NCBI RefSeq assembly: GCF_019175285.1
Contig: NC_056528.1
Location: 50,491,068-50,555,067 of the forward strand
Reading direction: 5' to 3'
DNA length: 64,000 bases
Source: Sceloporus undulatus
Taxonomy: Eukaryota; Chordata; Lepidosauria; Squamata; Phrynosomatidae
The translations under genes were made by a program, and so were the position numbers. The stretch's first letter is position 1. Every line of letters starts with the position of its first letter. The notes below the pieces were generated by a model. It was not told the origin of the DNA, ran no database searches, and saw only the letters and a list, made by a program, of their open reading frames with translations. Below, one piece after another: positions 20,946 through 33,000 of the stretch.

Positions 20946-21544
20946 AGATTTAAACTACGGCGTGTCCCTCAAGCCTGTCATCTCCTAATCCAGGGATCGT
21001 AAGGGGATGGAAAGGGGCTTGGTATTTTGGGAACTGTGCACCCTCCTTAACTGTTTTAAAAAAACATCTGCATTGCATTAGGGATTGCTTGGAAACCTGA
21101 GCATGTTAGTTATTCTGGATCTGAGAAATACGTTGCATACGTTTGAGGTCGTCTATGTGGCATTGAGGAATATGCATTGTGAGGTATGGATTAAGGATGA
21201 TGCAGGGCTGGAGTAAAATCAATCTCGGCAACCTGGGGAGAAGGCGCTTGGCAGGGAAGCCTATAGGAAAGCAGGCACATTTCGGATGATCGAAAGCCCG
21301 GGTAATGCGAGGCAGATGTTAAATCCATCTTGCGTTGTGGGTGTGGGCAGGATGTGCTTCTTTGGAGTTATAAGCCTTTTGGGCCGGAGTCGCGGGTGGG
21401 GTCCTCCCCAAATTCTCCAAAACTGGATTTTAAAAATAAATCATCGGACATTGTAGCGTCTGGAAGCAGCAAAGGCATCGGAAAGGAGATCCCAAACTGT
21501 TTGGTGGAACCTCCCTGAACTGCGACATTATTGCCTTCTGGCTG

Positions 21545-21722
21545 GGTGCATCTGCACCATGAAAATAATGCACTTTGACACCACTTTAACTACCACGGTT
21601 CCTTAGTACAGAATCCAGTTGAGGCTAAAGATTTTGTAAGACTACAAATCCCAGGATTCCATAGGACGGCGCTATAGCACTTAGTGGTATCAAACTGCGC
21701 TGTTTCTTTGGTGCAGACCAGT
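21545..21722. mobile_element. MITE-1 family, full-length element
   Basis: Starts gggtgcatctgcaccatgaa and ends cgctgtttctttggtgcaga. The inner arm ctacaaatcccaggattcca is intact. Confidence 0.75.
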
Positions 21723-21821
21723 GGTTCCCAAACCTTCTTGTCTGCAGTTGCCATTCTTATCAATGTTTGATCCAAAGCACAGGAACTCTTTTACTACTTC
21801 TATTTCCTCATCGTCTAAGGA

Positions 21822-22156
21822 CTTTATCACACGGGGTTTAAATAACAATCATTGCATGAAAAAACACGTAATCGTGGATAACATTTTCACGCGACGTCGC
21901 GATTAAAGTGCCGTTATCCCAGGAACAAACAGGCAATAAACAGCAAGAAGTCATTCACAGGGAGATCATGCGAAAGATTTGTTGCTGTTTATTGCCTGTT
22001 TACTCCTGGGATAATGGCATCTTGTAATTGCAATGTGTGCGAAAATCTTTAACCATGGTTAAACATTTAACCAAATGTTTAACCATTAACCAATGTTAAT
22101 TGCGCGATTTTCATGGGATAACCGCCATTTAAAGCCCCGACTTTCCTTGTGTGATA
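21822..22156. mobile_element. Large palindromic MITE (ttatcacac family)
   Basis: Bounded by ctttatcacacggggttt and ccttgtgtgataaattt. Inner mirrored arms: ttatcccaggaacaaacagg / cctgtttactcctgggataa and gcaataaacagcaa / ttgctgtttattgc. About 335 bp, no transposase. Superfamily unassigned. Confidence 0.72.
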
Positions 22157-22169
22157 AATTTATGAATAT

Positions 22170-23800
22170 CTTTTTGTTTTCTAACATTATTTTCTAACGC
22201 CGCAATAACTTAAAATTTCAACGGAGCGTTTGGAAATATATAGGAAAGGAAAAGGCAAGGGACCAAAAAGACAGCAAACACAGCAAAGGGAAGATTTCTA
22301 AATGGCAAAGGCTTTCAGTGTTTTCCTTCTCTGCCATTTGGGAAATTTCCTTTTGGAGAGGCAGATTTCCTATTCTGGGTGGCAATGCCTTACTTTTCCT
22401 CTCTACTTTTAGTTGCAAGGGTCAGGATGAGTCCAAGTTTTGAGGACAAATCCTGGGTCGAAATGACCTCTCCGTCGAAGCACCGAAGGCCAAGGAGCCT
22501 CAAGGATGAGCGGGAACAATGTCTCCATTTATAACCACAACCTGTGGCTCAAATCCCCCCCCAAAACCAAGGGCTACCTTCCTCTTTCAAAAAGGAGAGC
22601 TATGCATGGAATGGAACAAGCCGAAAATAGCCACGGCCAACCATTTCTGAGTTATATCAGCTCTTCCCGGGGGAATCCGACCGGATTTCATAATGTGGAA
22701 ATAAATCATATATGTATTTTTTCTTCTTCCCTTCTAAAAGGACTGCATAATATTTGGCATCGGCTGAGAAAAGCGAAGCGAAGCAATGCAAAGGTGGTGA
22801 GAAAAGTTTCCTGGCAGGTGTCGCTTTGTGACTGTCTTTTTCCGATGTGACTTGTGCACCAAAATATTTACCAACAAACAATTGGTAAGAAAGGTTTTTC
22901 GGAGAGACATATGCCCTTCCCATCCGCAGTTGACCCTGATTCCTATGATGGGAACGGATGCAACGGACTTTGGTGATGTCTCTAGGACTTCCTCTGAGTC
23001 CATTTCTCCTTCTAATAATAATAATAATGATAATAATGGTATATTTTGGTAAGGTAATTTGGGTGTGAAGGCTACTCAGTGGCATTCCTAAAGTGGAGTC
23101 ATAAACTGGGGCTGTTGTTAGGCACCTTGTTGTCTCAAAAGACTTAAAAGAGGAGAGGAAAAAGAAAGAGTAACTTCCAACTTGAAGGGGTCTTTGTTTC
23201 ATATGCATTTCTTCTGACTATGTCCAGGGCCTTTTCCCTCTCGAATGCAAAGTCTTTTGAAGGAAAAGCCCGGAAAGGTTGCGTTTCTCCAAGTCTTTTG
23301 ATTCTGTGAGATGAGGAAACGTTCCTGAAATCAAATTTTGGAATCTGGGACCCTCTCTTTTTGCAAGCCACAAGGCTGGGCTTTATGGGAATGGCTCTCC
23401 TATTGTAGGACTCCTTCCAGGAAGGGAGTTCATGCCACTCTCTCAGTCCTTTTTGCTTCCCATTTTCGGCATATGCAGCAAAAGCCATAAATCACAGTCC
23501 TTAAGAACAACCTTTCCAAAGTGGCATGCGCTTGAAGGGGTGCCATTCTCAGCATGGCATGGCTCTTGGTCTTAGATCATGCTTCAGAGGCTGAGCAGGA
23601 GACCTGAGAAGGAGAGGACTCAGGCCTCCAAAAGCACATACTTTCCCCATAAATGGCCACTCCTTGGGAAACATCTGAAGCGGATCGAGAGCCATGGAAG
23701 AGCTTCCCCGGCTGGACAAAAAAGAGAGGGCTGTGTGACCATCACAATTTGTGACCACAAAATTTGGGGATATTTTTATTGCCGCTCTGGGTTGCAAGAA
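22170..23800. other. No gene recognised
   Basis: Holds a short (TAA)n tract near 23.01-23.04 kb and otherwise unique-looking DNA. Open frames up to about 183 codons on the minus strand carry no recognisable domain or splice structure. Confidence 0.4.
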
Positions 23801-23807
23801 GATGTGT

Positions 23808-23968
23808 CCTATGTGTCTTCAAGTCATTTCTTGAAGGCAACTCCATCATGGGGTTTTCTTTCTCCTCTGAACAAATCTTACCAAGACAACCCCATAGGTT
23901 TTAGGGTGGCTTTAGGGCCGTCATAAGTTGGAAATGACTTGTAGGCACACAACAACAAAGACCCTGAA
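23808..23968. mobile_element. Strand-switched Sauria-SINE chimera
   Basis: Begins with the inverted SINE tail (gtgtcttcaagtcatttctt, catggggttttctttc). It switches to plus-strand body and tail (cctctgaacaaatctta ... ggaaatgacttgtaggcaca), ending in a CAA-rich stretch. Confidence 0.68.
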
Positions 23969-24111
23969 GAAGCGGGGAGATCGGAGGGCTCTGGAATGAG
24001 CAGCTCCATCGTCCACAGTGAGCAGCACTTGGGCAACAGGAGGCCTGGCCAGAAGTGGCTGCAGTCTTTCCCTGCCATGGAGAGAGGCATTTCAGTTCTC
24101 ATGAAATCTAT

Positions 24112-24404
24112 ATCTACCTACTCTGTCTAGCTATCTATCTGCTTAATCTGTCTCTATCTATTTGTCAATCTTTCTCTGTCTGTCCGTTTACTTAATCTGT
24201 CTGTCTATCTATTTATCTGCTTGATCTATCTGCTTAATCTATCTATCCATCTGTCTATCTATCTATCTATCTATCATCTATCTATCTATCTATCTACCCA
24301 TCCATCTCATCTATCTGCTTAATCTGTCTATCTCTGTCTGTCTGTCTATCTGCTCTATCTATCTATCTATCTATCTACATCTATCTATCTATCTATCTGC
24401 TCGC

Positions 24405-24467
<63 letters not shown>

Positions 24468-24472
24468 GCTTC
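24112..24472. repeat. Large (TATC)n/(TCTG)n microsatellite
   Basis: About 360 bp of TATC units with TCTG and TGCT interruptions. The longest simple repeat in the window; its true length may differ from the assembly. Confidence 0.96.
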
Positions 24473-24641
24473 ATCTCTTCTGTGTCTGTCCTTTTAGGCT
24501 GACCCCTGCTCTCTCTTCTCCTTCTCCTTCTCCAGTCCTGTGCCACCATCAGTGGCCACCTTTTCTCTCTCTTTAGAGGAGACGTCTTTCCAGGAGCCCC
24601 CCCCCCCCCCAATGCAGAAGCTGGGCCATGGAAGCCCCCCT

Positions 24642-24772
24642 GGATGGGTGACCCTTGGGCGAGCCACACTCTCTCAGCCTCAGGGTGAAGAAGGCTATGG
24701 GCCAAACCTCCTCTGAACCAGTCTTGGCAAGAGAAGCCTAGCATTAGGGTTAGGGTCGACTTGAAGGCACCC
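24642..24772 (+). mobile_element. Sauria SINE body and tail
   Basis: gatgggtgacccttgggcga, cacactctctcagcctcagg, then a shortened tail gggtcgacttgaaggcaccc. The tRNA head is missing. Confidence 0.7.
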
Positions 24773-25385
24773 CTCAGCATCCCCAAAGCCCTTCAAGAAG
24801 AGCCTCAGAAGGGGAGCCCTGAAGTGGTCCTCTCCCTCAAAGCCTCGCAAAGGCTGGAGCCCCCTGCATCCCTGCATCTCTGGAGGCTGGATGGAGGACC
24901 TGCTGCTTCCAGGCGGAGCCAGGAGGAGAAAGAGGAGGAGAGAGAGGCAGAGCAAGAGCAGCAGCAGCAGCAGAAGAAGCAGGGCTCCGTCCGGAGTGAC
25001 TCCGATCCTGGCTCCGGAGAGAAGCAGCCAGGGGAGCCTCCCTCCCGATGGTGGCCGGAGAAGAGCAGCAGGAAGAGGAGGATGACTCCCCAGCAAAAGG
25101 GGCCCTGGCCCCTGGCCTCCCCCGAGAGGAGCAAGGCAAGTCCCAGCTGGGGATGATGGGCCAGGCACTCCAAACCCAACCCAAACCCACCCTGGGGGCC
25201 CTGATAGTCCCCCCCCAAAACACCCCTCCTCCTTATGCTTGCAGAGGGCTTGCAACCAAGACTGGGGCAAGAGGGGCTCAGCAGCAGCAGCCCTAGCCAG
25301 AACAGCCAGTGGCAAAGAGGGCTGCTGGGAGGGCCAGGGACCTCTTCTCTCACTGATCTGCTGTTTGGGACGCTGCTGCTGGGGA
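24773..25385. other. GC-rich, purine-skewed block with overlapping open frames
   Basis: Several overlapping frames of about 130-210 codons on both strands reflect the composition (GAG/CAG triplets, few stops) rather than a recognised protein. A glutamine/glutamate run sits near 24.93-24.98 kb. An untranslated or first exon cannot be excluded, but I see no conserved domain. Confidence 0.35.
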
Positions 25386-25388
25386 TGG

Positions 25389-25390
25389 CA

Positions 25391-25426
<36 letters not shown>

Positions 25427-26090
25427 GTGCCTTCAAGCAAACTCCAGTTGGCGAGGAACCTCTCCTAGGGTTTCCTTGGCAAGGTTTGTTACGCAGAAGA
25501 GGCCTGCTCCCATTGCCTTCCCCTGAGGCTGAGAGAGTGTGACTCAGCCCAAGGTCTCTCAGTGGGTTTCCATTGGCAGGGATTCGAACCCTGGTCTCCA
25601 GAGTTGTAGTCCACTGCTCCAGTCATTGCTCCACCACCAACAACTTCTTCTGCTGCTGCTTGTTGTTGTTGTTGTGTTCCTACAGGTCATTTCTGACTTA
25701 TGGCAACCCTAAGGTGGACTTAGCAGGAGTATTTTTATGGACAAGATTTGTTCAGAGAGGGTTTGCCTTCCTCTGAGGCTGAGAGAGTGTGTCCAAGGTC
25801 TGAGTGGGGATCCCTGGTCTCTGGGTTGCAATCCCATTCTCACTGAGCCTCTCAACATGTTGTTGTGTTCCTTCGTTTCTGACTTACGCTGACCTTAAGG
25901 CAATCCTTTCATGGGGTTTTATCGAGAAGATTTGTGCAGAAGGGGTTTGCCATGGCCATCCTCTGAGGCTGAGAGAGTGTGACTTGGCACAAGGTCTCCC
26001 AGTGGGTTTTCAGGGCTGAGCAGGGATCCGAACCCTGGTCTTCAGAGTCATAGTCAATGCTCAGACCACTAGGCCATGACAGATGCCGCC
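25389..26090 (-). mobile_element. Three head-to-tail Sauria SINEs
   Basis: Minus-strand copies at about 25389-25640, 25660-25850 and 25856-26088. Each begins at the left with a GTT-rich or tgttgtgttcc tail and most end with the head complement (gattcgaaccctggtctcca). The first tail is an expanded (GTT)n array at about 25393-25426. Confidence 0.82.
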
Positions 26091-26552
26091 TACCTCGATC
26101 CTGGGGATCTGGGGAGATGTAGTATGGAAAAATATAAACTCTTCCAAACTGGTTCCCTCCCCAAGTTGACCACAGCCCCCAGAATGCTGGCGAGGGGATT
26201 CTGGAAGCTGCAGTACCCCAAAGACTCCCTTTCCATGCTTCAATGACTTTTCCTTCCCTTCTGGTTTGTTACTCTGCTTCTCCTTTATTATTATTATTAA
26301 CCTTTATTTATGAAGCCTGTAAATTCAAACCCTTGCTTATTTTCATATGCAGAGTACACAGCACACACACACACACATATATATATATGTTTAATTGCTG
26401 AGTTTGCAGCTGCTTCCTGCCTTTCCTCGCCGTCTGATATTATTTTTTCCATTTGCCAGGTTTAACTTTCCGTGAGAGAGGCTGGCTGCTAATAGTGGGA
26501 CATTTCATTTCTAGGGACATATGGGCACCTCCGAGCATTTTCTATGTGCTCC

Positions 26553-26668
26553 CGGATCTAGTGTGTATCCTTCCAGATACCGTCAAACTGCAGCTCCCAG
26601 CGTTCCTTGCCATTGGCTGTACTGGGTTGGGGATGCTGGGAGTTGCAACCCAACAGCACTTGGTGCTA
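26553..26668. mobile_element. Fold-back element fragment
   Basis: Opposed arms ctgcagctcccagcgttcct and gatgctgggagttgcaaccc. Related to the fold-back element near 27.85 kb. Confidence 0.5.
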
Positions 26669-26812
26669 GATCTCACCAGCCAGCGCAGACAGGTCTTTGC
26701 TCTTCCATCTGTTGCATCTTCTTTGAGAGCTACTCAAAAGGAAGCATGGTAGTCACAGTTTTTGCACGCTGGACATTGGGAGAGCAAGATACAAATCTCC
26801 ATTGGACTTGGA

Positions 26813-27305
26813 GGAGTCACACTCTCTCAGCCTTAGAGGAAGGCAGTGGCCTCTGAAGAAATCTGGGAGAGGGTCACCATCAGTTGGGAGTGAGGCATAC
26901 AAATGAAGCCAGTATGGTGCAATGTTTTGGGTTCTGGACTAGGATTCCTGGAGATCAGAGTTCAAATCCTTGCTCTGCCATCCCTAAGAATGACCTTGGG
27001 GATGTCCCACTCTCTCAGCCTCAGAGCAAAGGCATGGCAAAGCCTCCTATGAAGAAATCTCATTAATCCAATGTAGTCTGAGTGTCAGGCTCCAAAACAG
27101 ACTGTAGAAATGCTGGATTGTTTCTGGAGTGTATTTTGGACCCAGGATTCGAATGCTCCCTCGGTCTTGGGAACCCACCTTTTGGGCAAGTCACTCTCTC
27201 TCTGCCTCTGAGGAGAGCAATAGCAAACCTCTGACTACTAAATCTTGCCCAGAAAACCCCATGAAAGATCATCATAGTTGACACGAAGGCCCATTGCACA
27301 TGCCA
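26813..27305 (+). mobile_element. Three plus-strand Sauria SINEs, truncated
   Basis: Copies at about 26813-26890 (body only), 26905-27060 and 27068-27300. The best preserved shows gatcagagttcaaatcct and cccactctctcagcctcaga; the last reaches a tail (catagttgacacgaaggccc). Confidence 0.75.
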
Positions 27306-27847
27306 CATTTTGGTGCATTGATGAGCAATGGCGCTGAATAATGTGTCATCATGGGTTGGTTCTTGAGTTAAAATCTAAAGGCTTCTTCTTGCATTATCCA
27401 GGAATAAATCCAACGCTTTAGTTCAACCCACAGGAAAGGATCTATTCTGGGAAGATGTACATGTTACACATGTTCCCAAATGCCACTCTTTCTTTTTCTC
27501 TCCCTTCCCCCCCCAAAAAAGAGTCACTTTTGAAAGTCTCACGCCAACTCATCTCATTGTAAAGCATGCGCATGAAAGAGACCTTTACAACTGACAATAA
27601 ACACACTTAAAGTGAGATTTTTCTGTGACTGAGTTGGATGGCAAGGCTGAGGAGTGCGACTGAGGCTGCGACTCACAAACCAAGCAATTTGTGGCACTTT
27701 AAAGGCTTGCACATGTTTTATTTGGCTTCCGTTTTTCACTGTGGCATCTGTGCCAGAAAATGTTGTCGCTGTTGTGGTTGTGGTTGTTGCAAGGGGTTGA
27801 GCTAAATAAAATCTTACTATCCTAGATCCAGGATGAGGATTGGGTCA

Positions 27848-27948
27848 CTCTCCAGATGTTGTCAGACTACTACTCCCAGCAGCCCTAGCCAATGGTACTG
27901 AATGCTGGGAGTTGCAGTCTGACAACATCTGGAGGGCCACACGGTTCT
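27848..27948. mobile_element. Short fold-back MITE
   Basis: Near-perfect inverted arms: ctccagatgttgtcagacta / gtctgacaacatctggaggg, with actactcccag / ctgggagttgca inside. Confidence 0.7.
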
Positions 27949-27959
27949 CTAATCTCAAT

Positions 27960-29265
27960 CCAGAGAAGTGCGAAGCTGAGAACACAACTGTTTCGTGTCC
28001 ATCTCTGGAGATCGTGTCCATATCCTGCATGGCATGGTGGTTGCGCTGCATGGCCCTTGCGGGGTCCCTTCCCATCCTATGATTCAGTTCAATAGGATTT
28101 TCTATGAAGGCAAAAGGGGAAACCGGGTTCATGTTGGACTGTTGCACTTCGAACCCGCATCTCTAGGATGCAGAAAAGTCCCAAGCCCTTCCAGGAGAAA
28201 CTTATCTTTGCAGATTTTCTCAGCTGTTTCTAGTAACAACGCCCAGTTTGTGTATAAATAAACCCTCTCCGCTTCCCTTTCGAAGGCCTCATGCGGGAAA
28301 GGTCTAGTTTGTCGGCATACAATTTTTGCAGGATAGGGGCCTGATTTAAAACACGCCGCATTCATTCTTTCCTAAACCAGAGGCAGACAATGGTCTTGAA
28401 GGAAGCTGGAAGTGGGTTTCGGAGAGGGCTTCGCTTCCTATTTCCTTTCCTTTCTCTTCCTCCTGGTTCCTCTACTCCTCCAATGGGTTTCTCAGGAACC
28501 GGCACAGAAACCTACAGAACCTATTTGCAAAAGATTATAGGGTTCAGTGAGTGTTCTTATTTTTTGCATAACCAGAAATCTAGAAATTCAGCTGCTATAC
28601 AAAGATCAGACAAGGCAAATATCATGCCAAGCGCAGTGTATAAATACAGAAGAGTTGCAACGATTAACAAATCCTTATGTAATTAAATGACTAACAGGAA
28701 ACTATAGATAAGAAGAGGGATTTATTATTGTAGAGGAATGTCATGTCAGATTGGGAAATGAACAGGTAAGTAGAGGGCAGATATCGAGGACAGAAAAGAA
28801 TACTTACAGGGATCAGTTAATATCAGATCTCTGGAGGTTGGAAGGACTGGATGTAAATTGAAACGTATTTTTTGTATTGTACATTTTTTAAAGTAAATAA
28901 AGATATATCAAGGAACCCATTTGCAAAAGAAAGATCAAGATTGCTCCTGAGTACCAGTCACTCCTTAAAACCACTTTTAACTGATGCGGATCACCTCTCC
29001 CCAAACTTTGATTCAATATTGTTTCCCAAAAGGTGAAGATGCAAACTCTCCCGGTTCAGCAAGGAGTGAAGCATCATTTTGACATTGCCAAGAACCTGAA
29101 CAGAAAATTCACGTGTGTCTCAGCAATTACCTCACTCTCTTCCTTTCCTGCTGTTCAAAGTTGTGTTTGCACCAAATCCTAGTAAAATGCAAGATTGCCA
29201 AAGTGGCCGTTCTGTTCTTAGCGGATGCTGCAGTGCGCTCCACAGAAACCAGCGCTTTCCATGCG
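27960..29265. other. No gene recognised
   Basis: A/T-rich sequence near 28.5-28.9 kb ending in agtaaataaagatat could be a decayed LINE 3' end, but I cannot show it. No exon found. Confidence 0.35.
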
Positions 29266-29268
29266 GCT

Positions 29269-29340
29269 GTTATTTCGGGTACAACAAACCATCACCTTAG
29301 ATCTGTTATTTTGGGTACAATAAACCATCACCTTAGATCT
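29269..29340 (+). repeat. 36-bp tandem duplication, two copies
   Basis: gttatttcgggtacaacaaa... (29269-29304) is followed directly by gttattttgggtacaataaa... (29305-29340), differing at two positions. A recent local duplication. Confidence 0.9.
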
Positions 29341-29604
29341 TAGAGCTTGACATACTTCTGTGTAGGATTCCTGACCTTTTTTCTTTATCCAGCTTTGCCT
29401 GTTAATCCAGTTTCTCTGTGCATTTGGCTCACAACCTGTGAAATCACTGGACCAGTTTGGACTGCATGACGATAAACCAGAGCTCTGCAGGAACCTGGGC
29501 TTCTTATTGGTAACACCAGGACTTCTCAGACTGTCTGCCATGGTGGACCAGGAGGGCTTTCCCCCCAATGTGAAAGCCCTGGCCCCATATGGCATATTAT
29601 GGAC

Positions 29605-29832
29605 ATGTTGTCGTTTTGTGCCTTCAAGTCATTTCCAACCTATGGCAACCCTAAGGCGAAATGATCATGGTATCCGTGATTTCCTTCGCGCAAACACACT
29701 GTGGACTGAAGTGAGCATGGCATAGTGGAGTGAGTGAGTGTTGGGCAAGGCCTCTGGGAGATGAGAATTCAAATCCCTTCCCAGCCATGGAAACCCACTG
29801 GGTTTTCCCAAACCCACTTGAGCAAGAACCAG
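29605..29832. mobile_element. Two opposed Sauria SINE fragments
   Basis: A minus-strand tail (tttgtgccttcaagtcattt) at 29605-29670, then a plus-strand head and body (ctgggagatgagaattcaaa) at about 29715-29832. Confidence 0.65.
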
Positions 29833-29918
29833 GAAGGGTGATCTATTTAAACCCGCCAATCTAGTTTAAAGTGAATGGAGGCAGGTAGGAGGTAGTGGGG
29901 CTTATTGCAAACTTTCAA

Positions 29919-30066
29919 GGGGTTATATCCAGGGGTAGCCGTATTAGCCATACAGCAAAGTACAACAATGCCCCAAATCCCACAAACAGCAAATACCTTT
30001 ATTGGCCAACCAAAATGCACAAAATGCATGAAGCGAGTTTTCGAAGCTGGCTTTTTCATCAGGCAG
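29919..30066 (-). repeat. Interspersed repeat, 'tactttgctgtatgg' family
   Basis: Minus strand reads from cctgatgaaaaagccagctt and cgaaaactcgcttca through aaaggtatttgctg to tactttgctgtatggctaat. Related inverted copies lie at about 59.70 and 60.08 kb. Confidence 0.6.
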
Positions 30067-30327
30067 AAGTGTTAAAAATCAAACAGGAGAAAGGAAAGGA
30101 AAAAGACAGTGTTGGAGCCATAGGACTACATTTGGTCAAGATGTTGTTGTATTTGTTCTTCATTAAGAGAATAGGGAGGGCTATCTCGGATGCTTCAGGG
30201 TCAGACTGAATTTTACCATTGGGCAACTTAGTAGGCATTTGCAGATAGTGTGAATGGCCCACTCTTACACTACCAAAGAATTGTGTTTCTTCTCAACTCA
30301 AGTAGAGATGGGCGCATGGAGGTCTTT

Positions 30328-30480
30328 AGGGAATCTTAGAGTTGGGAAGGACCACAAGGACCTTCTAGTTCACCATCTAGCTAAAATACTCCTGAGAGAT
30401 GGCCATCCAACCTTGGTTTGAAACCCTCCAAAGACGAAGAGTCTGTCACCCTCCAAGGAGGTCCAGTCCACAGTTGACCA
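30328..30480 (-). mobile_element. CR1 fragment
   Basis: cttagagttgggaaggacca and gatggccatccaaccttggt are inverted CR1 3'-end motifs. Diverged. Confidence 0.65.
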
Positions 30481-31570
30481 CTTCACACTGACCACACACT
30501 TTTCCCATCTGGATGTTCGTTTCCCTTGAAGGCCATTGATAGAATCATAGGATACTATGATGATATCCTCTTCCAGTTACAATTTTTGAATCCTGCAGTT
30601 ATTTCCCCTCTTTTAAGCCTCTTTGTTGGAAATCATAAACAGGCTGGCAAGCTTCAGGGAAGTATCCGGGGAAGAAAAAAGATCTCCAAAACCAGCGGCC
30701 CCAAAATAAACAGTTCCTCCGAAAACAGAGCTCAGTGTTCCTCCAGAGACAAAATCCCAAGGAAAAAGAAAAGGATGTGATAAAATGTATTTTTGTGTTT
30801 TCCATTGAAGTCAGGCTGTTTTTGGGAGTTCCAGCAGCGTGATCAAAAAGAGGCAAACTGGGAAAATGGAGGATGTGGAGAGAGGCGAGAGGAGAAAAAC
30901 CTTTGGCTTCTTCCAACTCAATAAAGGGCTGTTTGTTTTAAGGATGATTATTTGGGGCTTCGGTTTGGGTTTTAGTTTAGAGGAGATGACTTTATGCCAT
31001 TATTGGTATCCTTAAATGCCATCGGCTCTCCTTGAGTTGGAAATAACGCAACGGCAGAATGGAAACCGGCCTAAGTTACCAAATAAAACAAACACTGCAC
31101 TGTTTATTTGCAGATGAGTGAGACACACGGAGGCCCCAAAAACCCATGAGATGAAGGCGTTGGAGGGTCTGCTTTCTGCCAAGCATTTATTGTCACCTTA
31201 CATTGCAATACATATTTTTGGGGGGGCAGGAACACGACTGATCATCCATTAAGCCAAATGGAAAATGCAAGGAAATGGACCTGATAGAAGTGGGTCAGGA
31301 GCGAAGGATTTCATGTATATCTAATGGGTCACATCTTTTACAAACCTCTTGCAATTGTTTCGTATAGAGGGGTTGGATCCCCTGGAAAATTTTGGACTCC
31401 AAAAGATTATTTGGGCATGCTCTCAATTGCTAGTTGAAACTGGAGTAACCTTTGAGTCAGTGGAACGTACCAAAGTGTGGATGTACCAAGTTCCCGTCTG
31501 TTCAGGAAATCGATCCTGGTTGGGACTAGCAACTGGATTTAGGTCATGCATCTCCATCTTTAAGGTCCCA
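30481..31570. other. No gene recognised
   Basis: Unique-looking DNA. A poly-G tract (31219-31225) is the only simple feature. Open frames of about 105 codons lack recognisable domains. Confidence 0.35.
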
Positions 31571-31599
31571 TTTTTGTCCAATCTGGCTTTTGCACAATT

Positions 31600-31790
31600 G
31601 TTAGACACTGAGAGACCTCCAAGTCCCTCTCTCCTGAAGCTCTTTGCTCAGGTCTTGCAGACCCAGGGCTTCCTTGACTGAGGCTGCATCCACACTGGAG
31701 AGATAACCCACTTTGGCACTGGTTTAACTGCCTTGTCTCCTGGCTATGGAATTCTGGGAGTTGGAGTTTGTTGTGGGCCCAGAGCGGAGC
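31600..31790. repeat. Interspersed repeat followed by MITE-1 half
   Basis: The motif gagagacctccaagtccctc also starts a repeat at the right edge of the window (63.97 kb). It is followed at 31682 by a MITE-1 terminus (gctgcatccacactggagag). Confidence 0.5.
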
Positions 31791-32244
31791 GGTTTCTTTT
31801 GGATGTGCAGCTCATGGAGAAGAGGCTCAGAGGGGGAAAGTAATGGTCACTGACCCCTCCTAATCCCTGTTTAAGGTGGCCATGCTGGTCCTGGGTACGA
31901 ATGCTTGTAGTCCGTGATTGGATGTCACGAAAGAACCTTCCACTGTTGCTTTGGATGGATGTTCCAACTGAAATAGAAACATCTGTATATGTCTAGCAAC
32001 TTATGAGGATTAGGCATGGTGTCCAACGTACGGTACACAAGAAACCATAAATGTCAATAAACTCATAAAATCACATTAAAAATTTAACAGCACAAGACAC
32101 TGATTTTAAGGTTTCCTGGACTTTTCCATATTGGGTCAAGAGTATTGTTATGGAAGGAAGGCAAGGGATCTGCATTTAGGAATCCATAGAAACAACACGT
32201 AAAAGAGATTTGGACCCCTGTGCTCTTCATTAGCTGCGTAAATG

Positions 32245-32525
32245 CTATTGGCAGTGCCAACTAGAGTAGACCATTAAATCCATGGGATTTACTTGAGTGT
32301 TGACTCATCAACAATTGAATTCTGGTCCATGAATTGACTCCTATTAGTACCCTTCAACCAGAGTAGATCCATTGAAGCAATGGGTCAGGAGTCAACCCTG
32401 AAATTCAGGTTTGGAGCTTAGTAGACCCAAGAAGAGTAGACCTACTGTAGACCCATTGGGATTTAGCCAAGTGTTGACTGATCAATTGACCATTGATTCA
32501 GTGGGCCTAGTCTATCTGGGACTAA
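32245..32525. repeat. Old repeat with 'agtagaccc..ttga' motifs
   Basis: Repeated phrases such as agagtagacctactgtagac, attgattcagtgggcctagt and gggatttagccaagtgttg occur in both orientations here, near 11.15 kb and near 36.05 kb. Family unknown. Confidence 0.45.
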
Positions 32526-33000
32526 CCACTAGGCACCAAGCCTCCATCTTTCAGATTGGCATTTAGCAAATCGGAGCAGCGTCGGTCGTGTGATGCTGAC
32601 GCTAGGCATAAAGGGATTCATGTTCTCTTCTAATGGAAAACAGATGTAGAAAGTTGTGCCTGGTCGAAAGCTCTTTTTCTCTTGCCAAGCTGCGAAGGAA
32701 TGGTTTAATGGGGGCGAAGATGTTGCCAAATCGAAAACACTGGCCTTGGGGGCTCTTTGGCCCAAAGACAGGAGGGCCACAGGCAGAGATGGGGGTCCGA
32801 GAGCAATCCCACCAAAAAGCATGGCTCCTAAAACCTTGACTTTGTCTCTCTGTGTTTGCTCTGTGGATTCTGCATGTTTGTGATTCATTCCTGAGATTTC
32901 TACCCAGAGAATGGATGGAGGGCCTTAAAAAGCAAAATGTGATCCATAGAAAATGCAGCGGTGGCAGTAAAAAGTTCCAAAATGAAAGGATCGCCATCAT

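Noticed and set aside
24112-24472. Possible CRISPR-like regular array
   Set aside because: Simple TATC microsatellite without spacers, in a vertebrate genome.
24695-25440. Overlapping 130-211-codon frames on both strands
   Set aside because: Open in several frames at once because of GC and triplet composition. No protein family recognised, so listed only as a compositional block.
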